From Acetomicrobium hydrogeniformans (GTDB lineage Bacteria; Synergistota; Synergistia; Synergistales; JAFGMB01): 64,000 bases of DNA. Location of the stretch: contig JAENYO010000001.1 in assembly GCA_016841745.1 (NCBI GenBank), forward strand, positions 56,799 to 120,798, written 5' to 3'. Below are positions 39,350 through 48,068 of the stretch, in pieces (within the stretch, counting starts at the first letter, position 1; the number at the start of each line of letters is the position of its first letter). The position numbers and the translations under genes are program-made. Under the pieces are notes generated by a model, which was given only the letters and a program-made list of their open reading frames with translations, had not been told where the DNA came from and searched no databases.

Positions 39350-40711
39350 TTAAATCTTCTTGAGTGCTTCTCTGGTAATGTCCATACCCCTGGCAAGATC
39401 TTCAAGGGGTACATTCAGGGCAGGTCTGTAACGTATTGATAGAGTCCCACAGGGTAAAATAAGCATTTTCTGAGCATGAAGAAGCTTCAGAAGTTTATTG
39501 CGGGTTTCAGTATCAGGAAGATCGTAGGCGCACATGAGTCCCTTTCCCCTTACATTCTGCAGGATCGGAAATTCTTTCTGCAGTTCAAGAAGTCCATTGT
39601 AAAGGGCAGGTCCAGCAGTATTTGCTACATAATCAAGAATATTTTCATCCCTGTATATCTCGAGGAATCTTTGGGATCTTACCATATCTACAACACTTCC
39701 GCCCCATGTAGAATTGATCCGACTGGAAGTAACCCAGCAGTTTCCCTCGACTTCATCTATCCTTGGCCCTGCAACTATGCCACATATCTGTGCTTTCTTA
39801 CCAAAAGCAAAGATATCGGGTTTAACTCCATAATGCTCCCAGGCCCACATCTTACCAGTAATACCCATCCCACACTGAACCTCATCAAATATCAGAAGTA
39901 TTTCATTTTCGTCACAGATCTTACGCAGACTCTGGAAGAATTCTTTCCTGAATTGATTATCTCCGCCTTCTCCCTGAATCGTTTCAATGATCAGGGCACA
40001 TATATCATCAGGATTATTCTCTATAGCCTGTTGGATCTGTTTAAGCGATTGGAGCTCAGCCCACTTTACCATATTGAGATTATCTTCTAAAGGCCAGTAT
40101 ATTCTGGGATTCAAAACCTTGATCCAGTCATTGAACTTGGCAAAATACTGATGCTTGTTTGGATCATGGGTATTAGTCAAGCTAAGAGTATATCCGCTTC
40201 TTCCATGAAAAGCTTCATTGAAGTAAATCACCTTTGTTCCCTTTTTCCCCCGAATTGCATCTCCTTTATTGACCTTACCGGCTGCTAGAAGTCTTCTTAC
40301 TTTCCAATCCATGGCTACTTTAAGAGCATTTTCTACTGCTAATGTTCCATAATCGATCAGGAAAAGATGCTTAAACCCTTCTGGCATGGCAACTTTACCA
40401 AAAGTGTGAACAAATTCTGCCATTTCCTGAGTATATATATCCGAATTAGCTACTTTGTTTATGGCAGAACGATATATTTTTTCTTTGAATTCTGCATTGT
40501 CGACCTTGGGATGATTCATACCAAAGGGTGCTGAAGCAAAAAAAGTATAGAAGTCAAGCCATGCATCGCCTGTAGAAGCATCGACGATATGGCTTCCTCT
40601 GGATTTTTCCATATCGATAACTATGTCAAAACCATCTCTTAGCATCCATTCAGCTATTGTTGAAAAAACTTCTTTGGGTGGAATTGAAAAGGAAGAACAA
40701 TGTTCAGTCAT
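39350..40711 (-). CDS. lat: L-lysine 6-aminotransferase
   Basis: 453-residue class-III aminotransferase. Moves the epsilon amino group of lysine to 2-oxoglutarate, giving glutamate and 2-aminoadipate 6-semialdehyde. The sequence FNEAFHGRSGYTLSLTNTHDPNKHQYF is the LAT hallmark; LLIFDEVQCGMG (D276) and FAFGKKAQICG (PLP-lysine K305) form the cofactor site. ATG start with AAGGAGGCAGATAGAAA. In actinomycetes LAT is tied to beta-lactam precursors or stress; here, in a fermenter, lysine breakdown is the likelier role (inference). No semialdehyde dehydrogenase is adjacent; the AOR at 53844 could in principle oxidise an aldehyde product. Confidence 0.92.
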   Translation of the reverse strand: MTEHCSSFSIPPKEVFSTIAEWMLRDGFDIVIDMEKSRGSHIVDASTGDAWLDFYTFFASAPFGMNHPKVDNAEFKEKIYRSAINKVANSDIYTQEMAEFVHTFGKVAMPEGFKHLFLIDYGTLAVENALKVAMDWKVRRLLAAGKVNKGDAIRGKKGTKVIYFNEAFHGRSGYTLSLTNTHDPNKHQYFAKFNDWIKVLNPRIYWPLEDNLNMVKWAELQSLKQIQQAIENNPDDICALIIETIQGEGGDNQFRKEFFQSLRKICDENEILLIFDEVQCGMGITGKMWAWEHYGVKPDIFAFGKKAQICGIVAGPRIDEVEGNCWVTSSRINSTWGGSVVDMVRSQRFLEIYRDENILDYVANTAGPALYNGLLELQKEFPILQNVRGKGLMCAYDLPDTETRNKLLKLLHAQKMLILPCGTLSIRYRPALNVPLEDLARGMDITREALKKI

Positions 40712-40872
40712 TTTCTATCTGCCTCCTTGTTGGTCTGCTAGCTACTTTCCCCTCACTACTTAACAGCACTATTTCTATATCAACCTACGGCCCCCTTTTT
40801 TTAGTAAAGTTAGGGATCTTGGGCAGCAGTTACTGAAAAAGTTGCCCTAAAATGATGGGATGAAACAGCATC

Positions 40873-41304
40873 TTATTTCTGCAAAACTTCAACTTGGATG
40901 TCAGGACGATTTTCAAATATGATATTTCTTAAGTGATTCTCCGCATCTCGTGAGAATAAAACGCGCCAGCCCTTCAGCCCTTTTTCAAATAAAGCCATGA
41001 GCTTATTCCCCCGAAATGCAAAACTTACAGACTTAACTTCTCTCCACGGTAAAACTTCCCTGTAGGCTCTTCCCAATATCCTCTGCTCCCTTATTACACC
41101 CTCAGAGGAAACAGAGAATATCTTATTGTAAGAACAGCAGGCAATGCAGATGGAACCTACTACAATGTAAGTAAACGCTCCGTTACTTCCATGTAAAAAC
41201 TGGTATAGACCACTCGAAGTTATTATCAGACCTATTACTAAAGAAAGGGATTTCATCCCTTTTGGGAGGGGGGATCCCAGAGTTGTTGTTAACTTATCAG
41301 TCAT
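40873..41304 (-). CDS. Small membrane protein of unknown function
   Basis: 143 residues from the ATG at 41304 (GAGGAG six bases upstream). The track start at 41328 lies in a hairpin. Two hydrophobic segments at about residues 18-54 (SLSLVIGLIITSSGLYQFL and FTYIVVGSICIACCS) are followed by a soluble beta-rich part (FSVSSEGVIREQRILGRAYREVLPWREVKSVSFAFRGNKLMALF) resembling bacterial PH-like/YcxB-type membrane proteins. I do not recognise a specific family. Lies between nhaC and lat, all co-directional. Confidence 0.65.
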   Translation of the reverse strand: MTDKLTTTLGSPLPKGMKSLSLVIGLIITSSGLYQFLHGSNGAFTYIVVGSICIACCSYNKIFSVSSEGVIREQRILGRAYREVLPWREVKSVSFAFRGNKLMALFEKGLKGWRVLFSRDAENHLRNIIFENRPDIQVEVLQK

Positions 41305-41316
41305 GTCAGTCTCCTC

Positions 41317-41360
41317 ACAAACAGTCAAGAACAGGGAACTGCCTGTTCTTGACTGTTTGT
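41317..41360 (-). terminator. Perfect 19-bp hairpin between nhaC and the small membrane protein gene
   Basis: ACAAACAGTCAAGAACAGG and its exact complement around a six-base loop. No strong T tract follows; instead the GAGGAG ribosome-binding site of the next gene begins directly at the stem base. Could be a terminator or a translation-modulating hairpin. Confidence 0.6.
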
Positions 41361-41369
41361 TGAAAGTTA

Positions 41370-42902
41370 TCAGGATTCTTCTTTATTATCCTCAATGTCT
41401 TCTTTCCAGAAAACACCTATTCCCAAATAAGTAATGGTAATTGCAACGATTGGATTCAGCCAGTTAAGAATGGCATAAGGAGCATAGGCGAAGGGATGAA
41501 CACCAAGGACACTGGACTGATAAGCTCCGCATGTATTCCAGGGAACCAGAGCCGATGTAAGGGTTCCAGCATCTTCAAGGCTTCGTGAAAGCATCCTCGG
41601 AGCAAGTCCTTTCTTACCCTTGTATTCAAAATTCTCAAAACCTGTCTTGAAAAGCCTTCCCGGCATAACAATTGCAAGATACTGATCGCCGAGAAACAGG
41701 TTAGAAAATATGCAGGAGGCTATAACAGCTGTTACTAGTCCACCTACTGTAGTAACCATTTTAAGGATTTTCTCAAGGAGAACTTCAAGGAATCCGCAGG
41801 TTTCCATGATACCGCCAAGAGCCAGAGCCAGAAGGATCAGGGAGATTGTCCACATCATTCCATCCAGCCCACCTCTAGTTAGAAGGTCTGCCAATAGGCT
41901 CCCGACTTCATGGACCATATCAAGACTGATGTTATCCCCTACGAGGGCCACGCCTTTCAGTGCTTCAGTTACTGCCTCCATACTTCCCGCTTCTGATACG
42001 GCATTTGCGATACTTGTCTCATAGCCATAATGTAGGGCACCCATGACATCGGCAAGGCCAACCCCCTGGAAAAGAGACATTACCGAACCGGCAAGCATTC
42101 CAATTATAAGCCCGGGTATGGCGGGGACCTTTGCAGTGGCCATTATGATAACAAGAACCGGGGGAATGAAACCAAGAAGGCTTACATGAAATTCAGCTTG
42201 CATTACCTGCTGGATAAGGGATATCTTTGAAGCATCAAGTGCGCCACCGGCATATTTCATGCCCATAAATCCTGCTATTACAGCAACGATGATATAAGTA
42301 GGACCTGTTGTCCAGAGCATGGCCCGTATATGGTCAAAGAGATCATTACCAGCAACTGCAGGAGCAAGATTTGTAGTGTCGGAAAGAGGAGACATCTTAT
42401 CTCCGAAATAGGCTCCCGAAATAATAAATCCGGCAGTTATATGAGCAGGTATTCCAAGTCCGGCTGCAATACCCATCATTGCAATACCGACTGTACCTGT
42501 TGTAGTCCAGGAACTTCCGGTCGCAAGAGAAACTATAGAACATACCAGAAGTGTTGCTAAAAGGAAAAATCCCGGAGAGAGCAGGTCCAGACCATAGTAG
42601 ATAAGTGAGGGGACTACCCCGCTCTGTACCCAGGCACCGATCATAGAACCTACTATGGTGAGGATCAGAATAGCCTGCATGGCAATCATAATTCCATTGA
42701 TCATTCCGTTTTCAATCTTTTTCCATGGATATTTCAAAACAAAGATACCCATGAAGGCAGTAAACACAGCACAAAGGAAAATCGGTACATGAGCATCAAG
42801 ACCTAATTTTAGAACACTCCCGCTTATAACAACAGCAATAACTACCAGAACCAACGATGCTTCGATAAAACTCGGTTTTCTACCCACTTTTTCTTCTGCC
42901 AT
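41370..42902 (-). CDS. nhaC: NhaC-family Na+/H+ antiporter
   Basis: 510 residues from the ATG at 42902 (GAGGAGGAAGGGAA upstream); the extra 30 residues in the track are unlikely. About 11-12 membrane helices. NhaC signatures: SLATGSSWTTTGTVGIAMMGIAAGLGIPAHITAGFIISGAYFGDKMSPLSDTTNLA and VPWNTCGAYQSSVLGV. The family includes Na+/H+ and malate-Na+/lactate antiporters (MleN), so an organic-acid role next to the citrate-lyase operon is possible. Its own transcript, flanked by two hairpins. Confidence 0.93.
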   Translation of the reverse strand: MAEEKVGRKPSFIEASLVLVVIAVVISGSVLKLGLDAHVPIFLCAVFTAFMGIFVLKYPWKKIENGMINGIMIAMQAILILTIVGSMIGAWVQSGVVPSLIYYGLDLLSPGFFLLATLLVCSIVSLATGSSWTTTGTVGIAMMGIAAGLGIPAHITAGFIISGAYFGDKMSPLSDTTNLAPAVAGNDLFDHIRAMLWTTGPTYIIVAVIAGFMGMKYAGGALDASKISLIQQVMQAEFHVSLLGFIPPVLVIIMATAKVPAIPGLIIGMLAGSVMSLFQGVGLADVMGALHYGYETSIANAVSEAGSMEAVTEALKGVALVGDNISLDMVHEVGSLLADLLTRGGLDGMMWTISLILLALALGGIMETCGFLEVLLEKILKMVTTVGGLVTAVIASCIFSNLFLGDQYLAIVMPGRLFKTGFENFEYKGKKGLAPRMLSRSLEDAGTLTSALVPWNTCGAYQSSVLGVHPFAYAPYAILNWLNPIVAITITYLGIGVFWKEDIEDNKEES

Positions 42903-43183
42903 TTCCCTTCCTCCTCTAGAATGATATTCTCTCCAACCTGGAACTACCCCCCAAACCACACAACTTCGCGATAAGGTTAATCTAACCCTCATCCAGTTTT
43001 GATTATATTCTATTTCTCGATTTCATGTCTACAATCTTTAGGTTATTCTGACTAGACAGAGAACACACTCTCTCACTCACTATCATTCAGAATATAGTAA
43101 TCGCCCAATGCTATCTCGCAAATATGTTTTCTCGTTATCTTGACCAATACCGGAAAAAGAATATGAAGAGAAAATATAATCTT
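42903..43183. other. Intergenic leader of nhaC
   Basis: 281 bases without a gene. A plausible minus-strand promoter is TTGCGA-N16-TACTAT at 43094-43121, which would leave a leader of about 185 bases. I see no recognisable riboswitch. Confidence 0.4.
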
Positions 43184-43231
43184 ATAAAAAACTCAGGGCA
43201 AGGGGTATACCCCTTGCCCTGAGTTTTTTAT
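43184..43231 (-). terminator. 48-base perfect palindromic terminator of the citrate-lyase/aconitase operon
   Basis: TAAAAAACTCAGGGCAAGGGG and its exact complement joined at TATA; starts two bases past the dehydrogenase stop. T runs on both sides make it bidirectional in principle. Confidence 0.85.
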
Positions 43232-43233
43232 TG

Positions 43234-44358
43234 TTAAAGTCTTTTAACGATTTCCCTTGCCATATCGAGGGTCGAAGATGCCTTTGTTTCCCAATCTGCA
43301 ACACCTTTATCTCTCAAAAGATCATAGGTAAGGACCTTCCCCTCCTTAAGAACATCAAACATAGCCTTTTCCATAGTTTCGGTATAGGTTTCAAGGCCCA
43401 GGTAATTCAAAAGCATTCCGGCAGCATTAAGCATTGCAACAGGATTAAGCTTGTACTGGCCTGCATACTTTGGTGCTGAACCATGACAGGGTTCCATAAG
43501 AGCATAGTTTTCACCAATATTCCCACTGGCAGTGACTCCCATACCCCCAACAAGCTGGGAAGCTTCATCAGAGACTATATCTCCAAACATATTTGTCGTA
43601 ACGACGACTTCATAATTCTGAGGATTCTTTATAAGCCACATACATGTAGCATCCACATTCTCCATATTCCATTCAACCTCAGGATAATCCCTGCAGACTT
43701 CCTTTGCCACATCGAGGAATAAACCACCTGTAGCTCGGATTACATTTGGTTTCTCCACAACTGTCACTTTATTTCTTCCTGTGTTTTTAGCATACTCAAA
43801 GGCCGCTCTTATAATTCTCTCACAACCTTCATATGAATAAATCCTTAGAGAGGCTGCAAGTTCTTTTTTCCCCCTGTATCTTTCAAGATTGGGATGTATG
43901 GATAGAAGTTCTTCGGGAAATGGCCGCCATTCAACAGCTGAATAAAGACCTTCTGTATTTTCCCTGAACATTACCATGTCAATATCATCACGGTAAGAAG
44001 GAACCCCGGGCATGGATTTTGCAGGTCTTAGATTAATATAAAGATCAAATATCTGTCTCATCTGAAGAATAGCGGATTTAAAACCCTTCACACCAGGTTT
44101 TGATGTTATGGCTGCCATCAATGCGGCATCTGTATTCTGCAAAACCTCTTTGGTCTCATCTGGAACGGTATTCCCGTATTTTTCCCACATGCACCAACCT
44201 GCATCTGCCCGAACCCAGTCGATAGGAGGATTCAATGCTTCCATAACCTCCATACACGCTTCCATTACATCAAAACCAGAATCATCCCCAGGAATATAAG
44301 CAACCTTATATCTTTCTTTTTTGCTCGAAACCTTAAGAACATCTCTATCTGTAGCCAT
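43234..44358 (-). CDS. Isocitrate/homoisocitrate dehydrogenase-family decarboxylating dehydrogenase
   Basis: 374 residues. Beta-decarboxylating dehydrogenase: N-terminal VAYIPGDDSGFDVMEA, substrate helix FRENTEGLYSAVEW, catalytic Lys/Asp segments (VEKPNVIRATGGLFLD; TTNMFGDIVSDEASQLVGGMG) and cofactor loop EPCHGSAPKYAGQYKLNPVAMLNAAGMLL. RENTEGLY and HGSAPKYAG fit NAD-isocitrate or homoisocitrate dehydrogenase better than isopropylmalate dehydrogenase (RELTGG). Encoded directly after an aconitase-type pair, so isocitrate to 2-oxoglutarate is the first guess; the direction in vivo cannot be read from sequence. ATG with GGAGGGGACGTTA. Last gene of the operon. Confidence 0.85.
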   Translation of the reverse strand: MATDRDVLKVSSKKERYKVAYIPGDDSGFDVMEACMEVMEALNPPIDWVRADAGWCMWEKYGNTVPDETKEVLQNTDAALMAAITSKPGVKGFKSAILQMRQIFDLYINLRPAKSMPGVPSYRDDIDMVMFRENTEGLYSAVEWRPFPEELLSIHPNLERYRGKKELAASLRIYSYEGCERIIRAAFEYAKNTGRNKVTVVEKPNVIRATGGLFLDVAKEVCRDYPEVEWNMENVDATCMWLIKNPQNYEVVVTTNMFGDIVSDEASQLVGGMGVTASGNIGENYALMEPCHGSAPKYAGQYKLNPVAMLNAAGMLLNYLGLETYTETMEKAMFDVLKEGKVLTYDLLRDKGVADWETKASSTLDMAREIVKRL

Positions 44359-44436
44359 TAACGTCCCCTCCTTAGTTCCCTTATTTTAAAAACTAGTAAC
44401 ATTTTTGTGAGTTACCTTCAACCTACCTGGATTTGC

Positions 44437-44934
44437 TCATTCCAATCCCAGACTTTTTCTTATATGTTCAACAAGTCCACCATCCTGAAGTATTCCCCTG
44501 ACATATTCTGGAATGGGTGCAAAAGCAAATTCCTTGCCCTGATCTGTCCTGATGAGTCCATTCTCAAAATCTATTTCGATTTGCTCACCAGCCTCAATGG
44601 AATCTACCGCTGCAGGCGACTGGATAACAGGTAATCCCTGATTAATGGCATTACGGTAGAATATCCGCGCAAAACTTTTGGCTACAACTGCCCCGACCTT
44701 AAGAGATGTAAGACATGTCGCTGCCTGTTCTCTGGATGAACCGCATCCCCAGTTCTTCCCTGCTACAATTACATCTCCAGGCTGGGCCTTTCGTGCAAAT
44801 TCTGGATCAAGGTCCTCCAGAGCATATTTGCCCATCTCTGCTGGATCTAGAACAGTATATGTGTATTTTCCCGGGAAAATAACGTCAGTATTCACATCAT
44901 CTCCATATTTCCATACCTTTCCCTTGACTTTCAT
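44437..44934 (-). CDS. Aconitase/isopropylmalate-isomerase family small subunit (pair 2)
   Basis: 165 residues: KVWKYGDDVNTDVIFPGKYTYT, VAGKNWGCGSSREQAATCLTSLKVGAVVAKSFARIFYRNAINQGLPVI is the swivelling-domain signature with the GCGSSREQA active-site loop. The residues after YTYT/N in this loop set substrate range (citrate, homocitrate, isopropylmalate, mesaconate) but I cannot assign it by eye. One-base overlap with its large subunit (ATG inside the stop). Confidence 0.88.
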   Translation of the reverse strand: MKVKGKVWKYGDDVNTDVIFPGKYTYTVLDPAEMGKYALEDLDPEFARKAQPGDVIVAGKNWGCGSSREQAATCLTSLKVGAVVAKSFARIFYRNAINQGLPVIQSPAAVDSIEAGEQIEIDFENGLIRTDQGKEFAFAPIPEYVRGILQDGGLVEHIRKSLGLE

Positions 44935-46193
44935 TACACAAGCACCTCCCTGGGATCAGCGATTTCACCCTTCAAGGCAGAAGCGGCAACTGTTGCTGGA
45001 CTGGCAAGGTAGATAAAGCTCTCCTTATTTCCCATTCTTCCTTTGAAATTCCTGTTCGCTGTGGAAATGCAGGTTTCGCCTGGAGCAAGGATCCCTTCAT
45101 GATTGCCCATGCATGGACCACAACCAGGGTTAGCCAGTACACATCCTGCATCAAGAAGAATATCAATTACTCCCTTTGACATTGCTTTTCTGTAAATTTC
45201 CCAGGAAGCAGGTATTACAATAGTTCTAACAGCCACTCTTTTTCCCGAAAGTACCTTTGCAGCTTCTTCCAGGTCCTGAAGTCGACCGTTGGTACATGTC
45301 CCTATAAAAGCCTGGTCGATGGATGTACCCTTAACTTCTGTAACAGGAGAATAGTTATCCACGGTATGAGGTTTTGCTACTCCTGGTTCTATATTTGCAA
45401 GATCATATTCAAGTGCTTTTTCATAGCAGGCATCTTCATCTGCCCATATTGACTCCCATTTGTCAGATTTTGCCTTGTCTTTGATAAAGTTCAGAACCTT
45501 ATCATCAGGCGGGCAAACCGCATTTTTCGCTCCCATTTCTATGCCAAGATTACAGAGGGTCATTCTGGATCCAAGGCTCATATCTGCTATAGCCTTACCA
45601 TGAAATTCAACAGACATATAGTCAGCTCCATCAGATTGGATATCACCCATGATCCTGAGGATCAGATCCTTTGCACTGACTCCCCTGCTAAAGGTTCCAT
45701 TCACACTGATCTTCATCGAATCCGGTACTTTAAACCAGATCTTCCCAGTAGCCCAGGTGGCGGCCATTTCGGTTCGGCCTATACCGGTTGAGAAGGCACC
45801 AAAAGCTCCGTAAGTACAGGTGTGACTATCACTTCCAACCATGACAAGTCCTGGCAGAGCATAGCCTTTTTCACACATAACCTGGTGACAGACTCCACCA
45901 TTACTCATGATATCGTAGAAATGTTCGATTCCCTGATCTTTAACAAATTCCCGAATAACCTTGTGATTCTGTGCATGTTTATCAGTCGGAGCCGGAATAG
46001 CGTGGTCAAGTATAAATACCAGTTTGCTACTGTCCCATACTTTGTTGACTCCAATATCCCTGAAGATCTTGGAAATGGGTGCAGCATTGTCATGACTCAT
46101 ACAGAAATGTGGTTCAACCGTTACTATCTGACCAGCAGAAACTTCATTCCCAGTTGCCTTACCAAGAACTTTTTCAGCAAAGGTCTTACCCAT
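44934..46193 (-). CDS. Aconitase/isopropylmalate-isomerase family large subunit (pair 2)
   Basis: 419 residues, [4Fe-4S] hydro-lyase. Canonical motifs: GSDSHTCTYGAFGAFSTGIGRTEMAATWATGKIWFKVP, AFIGTCTNGRLQDLEEAAK, and NPGCGPCMGNHEGILAPGETCISTANRNFKGRMG, with Cys ligands in GTCTNG and CGPC. The short two-subunit type includes LeuCD, archaeal homoaconitase and mesaconase-type enzymes. Together with the dehydrogenase that follows it most simply acts as an aconitase. Eleven bases after small subunit 1. Confidence 0.88.
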   Translation of the reverse strand: MGKTFAEKVLGKATGNEVSAGQIVTVEPHFCMSHDNAAPISKIFRDIGVNKVWDSSKLVFILDHAIPAPTDKHAQNHKVIREFVKDQGIEHFYDIMSNGGVCHQVMCEKGYALPGLVMVGSDSHTCTYGAFGAFSTGIGRTEMAATWATGKIWFKVPDSMKISVNGTFSRGVSAKDLILRIMGDIQSDGADYMSVEFHGKAIADMSLGSRMTLCNLGIEMGAKNAVCPPDDKVLNFIKDKAKSDKWESIWADEDACYEKALEYDLANIEPGVAKPHTVDNYSPVTEVKGTSIDQAFIGTCTNGRLQDLEEAAKVLSGKRVAVRTIVIPASWEIYRKAMSKGVIDILLDAGCVLANPGCGPCMGNHEGILAPGETCISTANRNFKGRMGNKESFIYLASPATVAASALKGEIADPREVLV

Positions 46194-46204
46194 AATCTAC
46201 CACC

Positions 46205-46738
46205 CTATTCCTTCCCGGCATGGGCCTTTATGTATTGAAGAAGGCCTCCATGGGCCATTATTTCTTTTTCCAGGTCTGTAACGGCATCGCCATGTATCTT
46301 CTCTCCTGATTTCAGATTTGTGATCTCGCCTGTATCAAGGTTTACTTCGATCTCATCTCCATCCTTGAATTTAGAAGAGATTCCTGGAGCTACAAGTACC
46401 GGATAGCCATTGTTTACAGCATTCCTGTAATAGATTCTGGAGAATGATTCAGCAAGAACCACAGGAATACCTCCCTCTTTAAGACAGTAAACAGCATGTT
46501 CTCTGCTTGAGCCACATCCGAAATTTGTTCCCGCAACTACAACATCACCATTCTGTACTTCTCTGGCAAAGTTTTCTTTTCCAGGGTAGTATTCAAAGGC
46601 ATACTGAGGCATTTCAGCAGGATCTGTAACTGCCAGATATTTATTATGATAGATCAGATCAGTATCAACATCATCGCCGAAAACCCAGGCTCTTCCTTTT
46701 ATGATAGAACTTCCCATTACTTCCCCTCCTTTAACCAA
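46205..46738 (-). CDS. Aconitase/isopropylmalate-isomerase family small subunit (pair 1)
   Basis: 177 residues (possibly 170 from the ATG at 46717, which follows GGAGGGGAAGTA). RAWVFGDDVDTDLIYHNKYLAVTDPAEM, VAGTNFGCGSSREHAVYCLKEGGIPVVLAESFSRIYYRNAVNNGYPVL. The loop after TDLI reads YHNKYLAV against FPGKYTYT in pair 2, so the two small subunits should differ in substrate. Overlaps its large subunit by eight bases. Confidence 0.88.
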   Translation of the reverse strand: MVKGGEVMGSSIIKGRAWVFGDDVDTDLIYHNKYLAVTDPAEMPQYAFEYYPGKENFAREVQNGDVVVAGTNFGCGSSREHAVYCLKEGGIPVVLAESFSRIYYRNAVNNGYPVLVAPGISSKFKDGDEIEVNLDTGEITNLKSGEKIHGDAVTDLEKEIMAHGGLLQYIKAHAGKE

Positions 46739-48011
46739 GAATATCTCTAGGATCTGTGATCATTCCTCTTACCGCTGATGCCATTGCTGTCATTGGACTG
46801 GCAAGAAAAGTGCTGCTTCCTTTTCCAACTTTTCCGAGGAAGTTCCTGTTGGTGGTCGACATACCCACATCATCAGAAGGAAGGGCTCCGTAGTGCTGGG
46901 CAGTGCACAGGCTACATGTCGGATTTGTGAACACGATCCCCGCATCAATGAATTTTTCTATATAACCGGCCTTGGCACACTGGGACATAACTTCTCTTGT
47001 AGCAGGGGTAATTATGCACCTGGTCATTGGGTTTATTTTGAAATCAGCAGCTTTTAACACATTAAACGCTGCAGTTATATCCTCAAACCTGCCATTGGTA
47101 CAGGATCCTATGTGTACCTGGTCAAGCTTTGTTCCTGCAACTTCACTAACCTTTTTGACATTATCCGGGGCATGGGGGGCTGAAACGAGAGGTTCAAGGT
47201 CAGATACATCAAAATGAAGGTCTTCGCAATATATTGCATCCTTATCAGCTTTCATAAATTCAACGCTTTCCCTGACATCTTCGCCACCTCTCTCAACAAG
47301 CCATTGGAGAACTTCGCCATTAGGCTGGATGAGACCGATTTTACCACTCATTTCAGTGATCATGGAACAAAGAGTTATCCTCTCTGCCAGTGAAGATCTT
47401 TCAATGACTGGTCCATAGAATTCTGCAGCTTTGTACAGAAGTCCATCGGCTTTAAGGTTTCCAACAAGAAATGTAAGGAAATCTCTCATACATACTCCGG
47501 TTTGAAATTCTCCGGTCACAGTAATTCTGTCCGTTTCAGGAACTCTAAACCATAACTTGCCCAGTATCCACGATGCAACAATATCCGTATTGCCTACACC
47601 GGTAGCGAAAATACCAGCCCCTCCAAGCAGATTCATATGGCTATCGGTACCTAGGACGACATGTCCAGGTTTTACCACTCCATTTTCAAGCATGACATGC
47701 TGGCCGATTCCCCAGTTGATATCAAAGACTTTCTCTATACCCTGCTGTTTTGCAAATTCACGAATTATCTTCTGATTGTTTGATACTTTTTCGGTGTGAG
47801 ATGGAGCCTGCAGATCGAATGTAAAAGCAATCTTATCAGGATCCCAGACTTTACCCCGACCCTCTGTAACTTCTTCAAACTGGAGACAACAGTTAGGACC
47901 GGCAAAGTCTCTTGCAGAAGATATATCTATATCGCACCATACCCTGTCTCCGGGTTTAACATCCTTTCCGGACGCTCTGCTTATTATTTTCTCTATCGTT
48001 GTTTTTCCCAT
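46731..48011 (-). CDS. Aconitase/isopropylmalate-isomerase family large subunit (pair 1, divergent)
   Basis: 426 residues. Same fold as pair 2, with HIGSCTNGRFEDITAAF and the TNRNFLGKVG segment, but key motifs differ: GTDSHMNLLGGAGIFATGVGNTD in place of DSHTCTYG, and NPTCSLCTAQHYGAL in place of NPGCGPCMGNHEG. The three cluster cysteines are kept. This divergence suggests a substrate other than citrate, for example citramalate/mesaconate or 2,3-dimethylmalate-type acids (inference). ATG with AGGAGGGTTTTAA. Confidence 0.85.
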   Translation of the reverse strand: MGKTTIEKIISRASGKDVKPGDRVWCDIDISSARDFAGPNCCLQFEEVTEGRGKVWDPDKIAFTFDLQAPSHTEKVSNNQKIIREFAKQQGIEKVFDINWGIGQHVMLENGVVKPGHVVLGTDSHMNLLGGAGIFATGVGNTDIVASWILGKLWFRVPETDRITVTGEFQTGVCMRDFLTFLVGNLKADGLLYKAAEFYGPVIERSSLAERITLCSMITEMSGKIGLIQPNGEVLQWLVERGGEDVRESVEFMKADKDAIYCEDLHFDVSDLEPLVSAPHAPDNVKKVSEVAGTKLDQVHIGSCTNGRFEDITAAFNVLKAADFKINPMTRCIITPATREVMSQCAKAGYIEKFIDAGIVFTNPTCSLCTAQHYGALPSDDVGMSTTNRNFLGKVGKGSSTFLASPMTAMASAVRGMITDPRDILG

Positions 48012-48068
48012 TTAAAACCCTCCTGAGTCTTTCCTGAAAATTTTTGGAAATAATTCATTCGCCAAGTG

